Shown here: positions 33,541-43,250 of the stretch, piece after piece | How positions within the stretch are numbered: the first letter of the stretch is position 1 | How the letters are laid out: each line of letters opens with the position of its first letter | Source of the DNA: Halicephalobus mephisto | Lineage: Eukaryota > Nematoda > Chromadorea > Rhabditida > Panagrolaimidae | Assembly (NCBI GenBank): GCA_009193035.1 | Contig: SWDT01000100.1 | Coordinates: 61,545 to 125,544 of the forward strand | Length of the DNA: 64,000 bases | Direction of reading: 5' to 3' | Translations under genes and position numbers: made by a program | Notes under the pieces: model-generated | The model's input: only the letters and a program-made list of their open reading frames with translations | The model's database searches: none | What the model was told of the DNA's origin: nothing

Positions 33541-34523
33541 ATGGTGCCGAATGAAATAGTGCTGAGCCAGCTAATTTATATTATTCCATCTATATTTTTA
33601 TATATAATTGAAATTTATACAATGTTTTTTGGAAGTCACAAATCCAAGTTCAACAAAATATACTTTAATCAAATGTTTCTTATCTATTCTATAAACAATA
33701 TAGTTGCTGAAGTGCTGTATTATTTTTTCTTTCGAATGAATTCTGCTCCTATATTTTCCGGATTATTCAGACAAGTACTGGGTTGTAATATTGTTCTTGT
33801 GTTATTTTACCAATTGCTTTTCCATACTTCACTGGTGACTAACCTCTTGGATTTAGTTCTGAGTCTGAATCGATTTACGGCAGTTGCAATGCCTTTAAGA
33901 TACAAACGAATTTGGACTCATAAAATTAAATGGGTTGTAGTTTTCATGATAATCTTCCCTTACATTTGCTTTTGGACTTTTCCATTTGAGGAGATAACAA
34001 TGACTTACAAAAATGATACTCAGAATTACTTTATGTTAATCAAGAAATCACCGCCGATAACTTGGCTTTCTTCCTTAAGTATCCTCGGAACGTGTGTTAC
34101 TGTGACTTGTGTTGGTTGTTTCATATTCAATGCTTACGTTGGATTCAAATTACACCGAAGGAAAAATAATATAAGTAGTTTCAATGAACAACAAGAGAAA
34201 ATATATTTCCTCTTCACTTTGTGTATTTTTGCAAATCAACTCTTGAGTTGTTCTACCCAGGTAACTATGTTTTTATAGTTTTTCAAAATAAAAAATGAAA
34301 ACATTTCCAGTGGATGTTGGACTACGTCACTGAACATACACGACTGTTTATACTGAATCACCAATTTATCATAGCTGATCTGGCCAATTTACTTCCTGCG
34401 TGGGCAATGTTCTTGATGAATTCTGCCTTAAAAAGAGATATTTGTGAATTTCTATTTAAGGATTTAAAGCACAGTATTTGGATAAGCACTGTACTGAGAA
34501 GCTCCGGAATCCAAAGCGGTTAA
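33541..34523 (+). CDS. Srg-like chemoreceptor, locus 8 (chimeric)
   Basis: Exons are 33541-34260 (240 codons) and 34311-34523, phase 0, 310 aa. The first 60 codons are divergent from all paralogs (MVPNEIVLSQLIYIIPS, SHKSKFNKIYFNQMFL). From FFRMNSAPIFSGLFRQ onward exon 1 becomes nearly identical to locus 4, through NRFTAVAMPLRYKRIW and the TM4-TM5 region. Exon 2 (WMLDYVTEHTRLFILNHQF, IADLANLLPAWAMFLMNS) is closest to locus 5. The sharp changes in similarity partners show a conversion mosaic. All seven membrane segments and the LSLNRF landmark are intact. The 5' flank is shared with locus 6. Confidence 0.9.
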
Positions 34524-35479
34524 ACGTTCTGAAGAGTTTTTATTTAAGGTCTAATATAGACCGATAAATATTTGTCATTAACTTAGGCATCATTATAATG
34601 CTACTGTAGTGAAACGCGAATCAGTTTCCGACAGCTGATTCCTTTAAGTCGATAGAAGTTTGATTGCTTTTGAAGATGAGCTAAGTAAGGTTCAGACGCC
34701 CAGTATTTAAGGAGCCACCAAATCCCTCCACCATTGTGTGGCAAAGATTAGTATTGCTTAAATTTCCCTCGTATCTTATGATTGTGTTTATTCCCTATAT
34801 TAGTCTACTGTTACCCTAGATTTAAGATGTCTGTTGTACTGTAATCCTGCTGGATTAGAGTAAATAGGAAGGACTTTCCCCCGCCATGCTACGATAGAAC
34901 TGCGTCGACTACGTATTTGTTCATGACAGACAAAAAATAAACTTAGACGAAAATTGGATATATTTCAATATGAATGGCTTATTTTCAAACTTTCATTGTG
35001 GTAGAAAACTTAACATTTTATCAAAAAAACACTTTTCATAAGATTTGTTCCAAAATGCAAAACACCTCACTTGAATTCGATTATTAACTTTAGGTGGCAA
35101 ATGGAAGGGTGAAAACAAAAGTGATATTTCAACATTTATTGCTACTGTATTTGTATTTGTGTTTATTAATTTACTTCTGTTTATTGTATAATATTATTGA
35201 ACAATAAAGACATCATGGAATTACTTGAAATTAGTTACTGCTTAGCACAAGATCTTATAGCATCTCTGAGTACTAAAATATACTTTTTCATGCAAATCAT
35301 AGGAAAGTTATAATTTTAAATATGAGTTGCTTCAATATTGTATACAATCATGTGTAGTTCGAATCGCCGTTTCCACCTACTGTATAATTAGTGCAACAAC
35401 AATGAAGGCTGGCATGAAAGTCCTTTAGTTTTTGACACGATTTTCATAGAAGTCTAAAAATATGTAAAATTACGTAAAG

Positions 35480-35679
35480 TGTCGCGACATTAAGCGTAGC
35501 GAGAAAGGAGCGATCGTTCAGGAGAAACGATTCTGCTCCCAGGAATGAAACTGGAAAAGGTCGCTCTCGTAGCTTAAGAGAAAAACACTTGCTCGGATAA
35601 TAAGACGATGCCTGCTGAGAGACGTTTTTCCTTCCATATTAGTTTCGGACTAGATGAGGCCAGAACTAGTTTTCCGACA
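35480..35679. mobile_element. TG...CA element with 5-bp target duplication, copy 2
   Basis: Second copy of the element at 23233-23443, with the same ends TGTCGCGACATTAAGCG and TTTTCCGACA. It is 200 bp here, flanked by a perfect taaag duplication at 35475-35479 and 35680-35684. The tRNA-like part is damaged: the anticodon stem is mutated (ataag for gcaag) and about ten bases including the T-loop B-box are deleted. Confidence 0.85.
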
Positions 35680-36622
35680 TAAAGACTAAAAACTTTTTAA
35701 ATGGAAATTGTTGTTGATTTATAGGTATAAAAAATTTGATTAGGTAGACGAAAGGTTTCATCTCGATTGTACGATGGATACTCTTTAACAACAGGTGCTC
35801 TCTTTTGACTCTCATTGGTTTCAGATTTTCCTCCTTCTAAATCAATGTTTTTCTTATTTAACTGAGATATTAAGTCAATTTAACCATCACAAATCTGATA
35901 TAAAAACAAAAGAAATGCTATAAATCTTAAGGTGTAGGGTAAAAACCGTTGTATAGCCTTAATTTCTAATTCTAAAAATGCAAAACAAACTAGAATAATG
36001 CACAACCAAAATATTTTTCGTATTGAAGTCTGAAATACCATTCACTTCTTCTAGACAGATCAGTTGTTTTTTATAAAACGTCATCAGTGTAAGTCATTTT
36101 ATCCCTCTCATTTCCTTTTTCAAACGCAGTAATAACTGTTAATCCTATAATTTTCGAAAAATTCATTACCCATATGCACACTTTTGGCATAAAACGGAAT
36201 AAATTGATATCCCCTATGACCACATTGTAAAAACATCGGTATTGTGACGAATAAATTTAGTAAATCTAATTTATATGGATAAAATTTGGGAAAACTCACT
36301 TGTGTGTTTCCTAATATAAGACATACAGTACTCACTGAAGCCTACTCAGTTTAGGATAGACCAGAATAGGACTTGGATAACTTTTCAACCGTTATTTTTG
36401 AGAAGGGCGTGAACTTGAAGACAAAAGAAACAAATCTGGAGATCACACTGACAAAGATATGAAACACTGTTATCTTTCATATATGCCCTTGTGTATAACT
36501 TCTAACTACTTCCAATTCCGTTTTTAAGTTAATTAGAAGCTTTTGATTGATCTTAATATCCATTGCAACCATTGATAAGGTAAAAAATTATTCAGTTGAA
36601 CATATAAACAATTAAATTAAAA

Positions 36623-36639
36623 AAGGTGGTGCTAATCCA
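36623..36639 (+). promoter_or_regulatory. Receptor promoter motif class A (locus 9)
   Basis: AAGGTGGTGCTAATCCA starts 99 bases before the ATG. A gactgctatttaaaacgc box follows, as in locus 6. Confidence 0.5.
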
Positions 36640-36721
36640 ATTTCTAAAGGAAAAAAATTCTAACCTTATTATTAACATGACTGCTATTTAAAACGCAACA
36701 GGAAAAAAATATTTTACAACC

Positions 36722-37702
36722 ATGATTGCGAATGAAATGGTTTTTGGCCAACTTGTCTATATCATTCCATCTATTCTATTATATTTCGTCGAAATTTATG
36801 TTATGTTCTTTGGAATTCACAAATCTGAATTCAATCATTTATCGTTTAATCAAATATTCTTCATTTACGCCATAAATAATATAATTGCTGAGATACTGTA
36901 CTACTTTTTCTTCCGCATGAGTGCTGCCTCTGTGTTTTCTGGATTATTCAGACAATTATTAGGTTACAATCTTGGTCTCGTATTGCTTTACCAATTGCTT
37001 TTCCATACTTCACTGGTGACTAACCTCTTGGATTTAGTTCTGAGTTTGAATCGATTTACGGCAGTTGCAATGCCATTACAGTATAAACGAATTTGGACTC
37101 ATAAAATTAAATGGGTTGTGGCTTTTATTATGATATTTCCATACATTTGCTTTTGGACTTTTCCATTTGAGGAGATAACAATGATTTACGAGAATGATAG
37201 TCAGAATTATCTTATGCTAATGAAGAACTCACAACTGATAGCCTGGCCTTTTTCTCCAAGTATTCTAGGAACTTGTGTTACTGTGACTTGTGTCGGTTGT
37301 CTCATATTTAATGCTTATGTTGGACTTAAATTACATCTGAAAAGAAGCAACATAATAAATTGCAATGAACAACAAGAGAAAATATATTTTCTTTTCATGA
37401 TGTGTATTTTTGCAAATCAACTCTTGAGTTGTTCCACTCAGGTAACTGTGCTTTACAATTTTGAAAAATAAGGGGACGATAACTTTCAGTGGATGCTTGG
37501 TTATGTCAATAATGATATATGGCAATTCATAATCAACCACCAATTTATCATAGCCGATCTGGCCAATTTGCTTCCTCCCTGGGCTCTATTCTTGATGAGT
37601 TCTAACTTAAGAAAAGCCATGTGCAAAACTCTAATTAAGAATTTCAAGCAGAATAGTAGGATAAATACTATAATGAGAAGCTATGAAATTTCAAATCGTT
37701 AA
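36722..37702 (+). CDS. Srg-like chemoreceptor, locus 9
   Basis: Exons are 36722-37441 (240 codons) and 37490-37702, phase 0, 310 aa. Intact seven-transmembrane receptor. It shares promoter and exon 2 with locus 4, but retains the full tail (NFKQNSRINTIMRSYEISNR) that locus 4 lost to a nonsense change. The segment SAASVFSGLFRQLLGYN continuing into TM3 is identical to locus 10. Its third intracellular loop (LHLKRSNIINCNEQQEK) lacks the HRRK motif of most paralogs. LSLNRFTAVAMPLQYKRIW and IADLANLLPPWALFLMSS are the family landmarks. It is the left partner of the duplicated pair 9/10, matching pair 4/5. Confidence 0.9.
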
Positions 37703-38430
37703 CTATTTTGAATTAGCACTATTGAAGATTAGTTGTGTATCAGTAGAAATTTGTGGTCAACTTTTACGTTTTCATGATGCAACTAATCGTCTGATTCCGA
37801 AATCCAATCTTCGAGCTAATGGACGTTCATATCAACAGCCAGTTCCCTGTCCTTGAACTAGCAACAAATATCCCGAGTATGAATCCATTATGTTGAAAGT
37901 AATAGATCGAAGCTCTGACTGATGCATGAACCTTAATGATCTTTAAAAGAAAAAAAAATAGTCATTATACTTTAATTGTGAGACGTTTAAAAAATACCTT
38001 GTCATGATCGATCAGATGTTCCATATCTATTGTCTAACAAGACATGTAATTGATTTCGTAGGTGTTAAAAAGTGAATTAAAATAAAAAACAGATTTAATT
38101 AAAGTTAAATGTTCCAACACGAATGATTCATTTTCAAGTATATCGCAGTAAAAAACATTAGGTTTAATTAAATACAAATTGTGAAGTTTCATCCCGTGTT
38201 TTATTACCTAATTCAAACGTAACCTGAACATCACAGCACGTACAAAGCACAATGATCTGCATGCAATACAGGAAGACTATTATTTCTGGTAAAGAGTAGG
38301 AATTACGGACTTTTAAATACAGATATAGTTTAAAACCCAATATTTACTCAATATGTAATTAGTAAAATTACATCTTATAAAAAATGCTTTTACATGTTAA
38401 AAATCTTCGCTTTGAAAGTATTTTTCAACC
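37703..38430. other. Intergenic, empty-site copy of 22.7-23.69 kb
   Basis: Matches the locus 4-5 spacer closely but lacks the 211-bp element. The pre-insertion sequence gaagt is at 38183-38187. No gene seen. Confidence 0.75.
38353..38370 (+). promoter_or_regulatory. Receptor promoter motif class C (locus 10)
   Basis: ATGTAATTAGTAAAATTA starts 78 bases before the ATG. It is identical to locus 5. Confidence 0.5.
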
Positions 38431-39415
38431 ATGCTTGCGAATGAAATAGTCCTAGGCCAACTTGTCTATATCATTCCATCTATTCTATTATATTTCGTCG
38501 AAATTTATGTTATGTTCTTCGGAATTCACAAATCTGAATTTAGTAAGTCACCTTTTAATCAAATTTTCTTCATTTACGCTATAAATAATATAATTGCTGA
38601 GATATTGTACTACTTTTTCTTCCGCATGAGTGCTGCTTCTGTGTTTTCTGGATTATTCAGACAATTATTAGGTTACAATCTTGGTCTCGTATTACTTTAC
38701 CAATTGCTTTTCCATACTTCACTGGTGACTAACCTCTTGGATTTAGTTCTGAGTCTGAATCGGTTTAGCTCAGTTATGATACCTGTACAACATAACTATT
38801 TTTGGGCTAAGAAGGTTAAATGGATTGTGACTTTTATGGTGATATTTCCGTACATTTGTTTTTGGACTTTTGCATTTGAAGAAATGACGATGATTTACGA
38901 GAATGAGAGTCAGAATTACTTTATGCTTTCAAAACGACCGCCACCGATAACTTGGTTTTCTTCCCCAAGTATCCTCGGAACCTGTGTTACTGTGACTTGT
39001 GTCGGCTGTTTCATATGCAATGTGTATGTTGGATTCAAATTACACCGAAGAAGGAACAACATAATCAGTTCCAAGGAAAAACAGGAGAAAATATATTTTC
39101 TCTTCGTAATGTGCATTTTTGCGAATCAACTCTTGAGTTGTTCTACCCAGGTAATTTGCTTTTAATATATTTTTAAAAGTAGTAAATTTTCAGTGGATGT
39201 TAAATTATGTTAATAAGGATATATGGGAGTTTATAATTGACCATCAATTTATCATAGCCGATCTCGCTAATATGCTTCCTCCTTGGGCTTTGTTCTTGAT
39301 GAGTTCTAACTTAAGAAAAGCTATATATAATATTTTCATTACGAATTCCCAACAGACCATCAAAGTAACTACTACAATGAGAATCTCTACAAATAATAAT
39401 TACCAGGTATTCTGA
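38431..39415 (+). CDS. Srg-like chemoreceptor, locus 10 (multi-parent mosaic)
   Basis: Exons are 38431-39150 (240 codons) and 39194-39415, phase 0, 313 aa, all landmarks intact. Its closest partner changes along the gene. The promoter and first about 45 codons match locus 5. SAASVFSGLFRQLLGYN through TM3 matches locus 9. NRFSSVMIPVQHNYFW matches locus 1. The PPITWFSSPSILGTC region matches locus 1, and KRPPP recalls loci 3 and 7. YFLFVMCIFANQLL matches locus 4. The exon 2 tail (ITNSQQT, TMRISTNNN) matches locus 1. This points to repeated gene conversion that generates new combinations of membrane segments. It is the last receptor of the cluster. Confidence 0.9.
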
Positions 39416-41510
39416 AAGAATATTGATGAAGATGAGCTATCATCTGTAAATATTCGTGACGAAGTTTCTAATCACTGGGATCTTGGTAATGTTCATTGAA
39501 TCTTCGATTTAATCTTTCAATTAACAAAGCTTCATATTATTTGTTTATTTAGAGTTGAAAATAAAACGTAGAATAATAAAAGAAATTTCATATCTGTGAA
39601 ATACAAGACGTTTAAAATACTGTTCGTTGCTCGGTGTAATAAAGTCATTCAGAATCCTTAAACATTAAAATGCACCATATGTACAGTATGCTGATAATAG
39701 GGATCCTGTTTTTTAAATATCAAAGTTGTTTCGATGTTGAACATATGTAATTTGAATAATTTTTTCCACCCACTGTACAATTAACACAAAGCAGCGGAAG
39801 CTTACCTTACTCCCTAGACCCAAGCACTAATTTTGAAAAATACATTAAAATGCACAAGGAAGGAAAAAGTAAAAAATGTTGTTGATTAATAGTGTAAAAA
39901 CCCCTAAATTAAAAGAGAAAAAGCATTCATTAATGAATCATAAACCATTTATTCTTAACTTGAAAAAGCAAAGAATATCGGGAGAATGAAGCGTTTGAAA
40001 ATTGAGTCTGGAAGACCACTAAATTCCCCTCTGCACAGGTCCGTTATTCCTTTTTGTGGGAGATACTAGCACAAATCATTTTCCATTTCCCCTTTTTTTT
40101 AACCTCGATGCAGTAATAAGTTCCAGACACAACTTTTATGACTTCCCACTCTAAATACGCAACCATACGTGCACAGCAATAGATTAATTCTTTCATATAA
40201 ACATCTGAAAATCATATAAGAAAGTCAATTTAATTTTCATAAGAAAATGACAAAGGTAGTAGAGGTTTATCGCCCACATCGGTTTTTTTTCTAAAATGTA
40301 GCACACGGTACTTATTAACGGCAAGTAAGTTCAAACAAACTAAAAAAGATTTGGATAATACAGTATACTTCGAAATGTTGCTTCTTTCAATGACAACTTA
40401 CTTGAAAATTGTCATATTGGGATAGAACTTTATAAGTAGTTAGAACTCCTTGAGATCTATTATTTGGGTTCTCTCTCATTTCTGCAAGTTGCCAGTTTCA
40501 GAAGTTGTGCCACAGATGATAAACTTTCTCCTAGTAAAGAATTCCAAAATTTGTGCCATACATGACTCACTTCAGAAACCACATGAAAAGATTCTGATAA
40601 CGTCTTCAGAAAGCCCATACCGAAGACTATTTTTGATTTTAATTCCATCTTTTCATATTCATTTCGTAAGGCTTTGTGAATTTCCGAAGTTGGGGTTGAA
40701 AAACATCTTTTTTTGAACTTTGTGGATTTATAGGAAATTCTAGAACCTAGATAGGGACTTCTAAGTGATATCAGGAGATGGAGCTCTGACAGACCTACCA
40801 ATCCTTCATATGAAAACTGTTCCTGAAGACCTTACTTTCTTAGCTCAGGGATAAAATGATGTCAGTTTCAATATTAAGTTTTTTCTCTTCCATTTCTGAC
40901 GAAATTGTTCTTTTTCTATTAATTGAGTTGTTTCTGTTGTAAAATTTCACCTTTTATACTAAAGTTTGAATTGAGAATCTTCAGATTCAAAATCGGAGGT
41001 TTTGAAGATAACTAACAAAAAACCAGCATCAAATTTAGTTTGCTTCAGAAACAACAAGATTTTCCACAAATCTTTGATCTTTTATTAGGAAAAAGTTTAT
41101 ATTCTGCGACATAATTTCTACAATGAAAAATTCTAAGAATGAAGGTTCAAATGATAAGTCTCGAAAAGTTACATTAACCCACAAACTGTCTCAAATATGA
41201 CTGGAAGAAAGTTATGATCGAAATACACAATATTTTGAGACGTACTTTATTAAACAAGTCCTTATTTATAAATATACTTCATAAAAACTTAAAAGTCATT
41301 CCGAAAAGTGACATAACTGTATTTTTGTCAATTTTCATGAAATGTACAAAATTTACATTATTGCCTTTAAAGATTTTCAGTACGACTAGTATTTTTAAGT
41401 GGTAAAAAAACAACTTTCTGTGATCTACTTAGTAGTTCAATTAACTCATCAGGTCATCCATCGGATAAAGAACAACATTATCATCGTATGTTTCTTAAAA
41501 GTACACAAAT
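39416..41510. other. Intergenic between receptor cluster and aminotransferase
   Basis: No supported gene. A receptor 3' module lies at 39.64-39.77 kb. A receptor 5' module without a receptor is at about 39.93-40.37 kb (separate entry). From 40.37 kb the sequence is unlike the cluster. A 113-codon minus-strand ORF (40460-40801) has no recognisable domain, and I leave it out of the gene list. Confidence 0.55.
39930..40370. repeat. Orphan receptor upstream module
   Basis: Nearly identical to 25.24-25.66 kb and 32.76-33.17 kb, which lie upstream of loci 6 and 8. Shared parts are aagcgtttgaaaattgagtc, gatgcagtaataagttcc and gcacacggtacttattaac. It stops at about 40.37 kb before the proximal promoter and no receptor follows. 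This marks the broken right edge of the tandem array. Confidence 0.75.
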
Positions 41511-42856
41511 TCACTTGTGTATAATTTCCTTTAGGCTCTTGCATAAGATTCTAGCTGCTTCCATAACCTCATCGACCAAAGGATAAGCAATGGCCAGTCT
41601 GATTCCGTTTGCTAGTTTCTTTCTTTCCGGATCATCAGATGTTCCAGACCAGAAATTTTGTCCATCATGAACAAGAAGCTCATGATTCTCCCTCAAGTAC
41701 TTGACTACTTCCGTTGATTTCAATTTTTCCGGAAGTTGAATATAAACAAAGTACCCACCAGTTGGAACATGCCAAATTTTGCATTCTTTTGGAAGTTCAT
41801 CATGAAGAATCTGAAGAAGCATTTCCATTTTAGTCTTGTTTTCCAGTCTAATTTCATGTACTAACTTAGATACATCGCCATTTTTCAACAATTCCGCCAC
41901 TACAGTAGCCGTATAAGTATTCACACTTCCTCCAGATATCATAATCCAACTTTGTGTCCAGTATTTCCTCTTCAATTCCAGCGGCAATTCAATCCATCCA
42001 ATTCTCAATCCAGGAGACAAAAGCTTCGAAAAAGTCCCATTACTTACAACATGTCCCATACCGTAATCTTTATCCTTTCTAAAAATCCATCCAATTGATT
42101 AACTTATTCTATAAAACTCACACATTATCATATGCAAAAAGTCTTCGATTAATTTTGTCATTGTAATGAAGAATATTATAAACATCGTCACAAAAAACCA
42201 AAACAGAGTACTTTCTTGCCAATTGAATTAATTTTTCACATTTTTCAGGAGATAATTCTGTTCCAGTAGGGTTCTGATAATGAGGAACAAGATACAAAAC
42301 AGATAAAAATTTGTTTTCACTTTTGGCTTTTTGACGATCTTCTTCAGAAAACGCTGCAGACCATTTAGATTCCAAGTCTTTGAGATCAATACCATCAGAT
42401 TCAACTTTAACACCATAAATAGGAAATTCCAAAGCTTTCAACATCGAAACCGCCAGAAAATATGTCAATTCTTCTGTGTAAACCGTTACTTTCTGAGGAA
42501 ATATTTGAGTCAAAAGATACACAAAACCAGAAGTTGCTCCTGCAGAAAGTACCAAATTATCTCTAAAATTTTTATTTTTAAATTATTTTAAAAAACTAAA
42601 ATTACCTATTAACTGGTTCTCTGTATTCTGCACTCAAAAAAGAAGCCAAAGAATCCAAAAATTCCGGAGGACCATTCGGAGTACCATATTGAAGTAAATT
42701 TCCATCACATTGAACAGCTTTCAACATTGATTTCTCCGTGCCTTCTTTCATCATTTCAGCCACTTTTTTCAATATATGAGGTCCAGGAGCTCCAGCATTC
42801 AACATATATCTCCCCGTCCCAATCCCATCAAACAAAGTAACAGGTCTATGATCCAT
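41511..42856 (-). CDS. Fold-type I PLP-dependent aminotransferase
   Basis: Class I/II aminotransferase of the group often annotated as 2-aminoadipate or aromatic amino acid transaminase-like. The exact substrate cannot be read from sequence. Exons are 42856-42606, 42562-42122 and 42078-41511, with phase 2 at both junctions, 419 aa. Catalytic features are PHYQNPTGTELS (the Asn contacting PLP), FCDDVYNIL (Asp and Tyr), the SNGTFSKLLSPGLRIGW segment with the Schiff-base lysine, and ANGIRLAIAYP with the carboxylate-binding arginine near the end. There is no clear targeting peptide, so it is probably cytosolic. The ATG lies four bases after tgttttag, a likely trans-splice site. It starts 395 bases downstream of the TRM11 stop on the same strand and may be the last gene of that operon. 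C-terminal relics of this gene lie at 13.0 and 30.1 kb. Confidence 0.9.
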
Positions 42857-43250
42857 AATTCTAAAACAATTCTAAAATTATAAATTAAAACTATTACGAA
42901 ATAATCTCGACACGAATTTCGAAATTCTAAACAATTCTAAAAACATCGAATTTAAAAAATTTTTTAAAACTTTCAAAATTTCAAATTTTATCAAATTCTA
43001 AAAACTAGAATTTTTAAATTCTAATAACTTTTATAAAAAATCTAAAAATTTCAACTAAATTCAGAAATTTCTAAATTTTCCATAATATTCTACTATATTC
43101 CAAAAATATTTTAAAACTTTCCACTTTTCTAAAACTAAAAAATTAAAATCTTTTTCTACAAAGTTCAATTACACAAAAATATTTAATGGTTTAACAACCA
43201 ACAATTCCATCATCCAATAAAAAAACCATCAAAAATTCAACAAAAAAAAA
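42857..43250. other. Intercistronic spacer, TRM11 to aminotransferase
   Basis: AT-rich 394-bp spacer between two minus-strand genes. Apart from the acceptor motif next to the aminotransferase ATG, I see nothing distinct in it. Confidence 0.6.

Larger units (their letters stand above)
34524..36721. other. Intergenic between receptor loci 8 and 9
   Basis: No gene seen. It contains a second copy of the 211-bp TG...CA element (35480-35679). A diverged relative of the 11.34-kb repeat is at about 35.8-35.96 kb. The block 36.12-36.72 kb matches the locus 4 upstream region. Confidence 0.65.

Noticed and set aside
40460..40801. 113-codon minus-strand ORF
   Set aside because: No signal peptide, domain or splice evidence was recognised, and both strands are open here. 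It may be a relic but cannot be supported.
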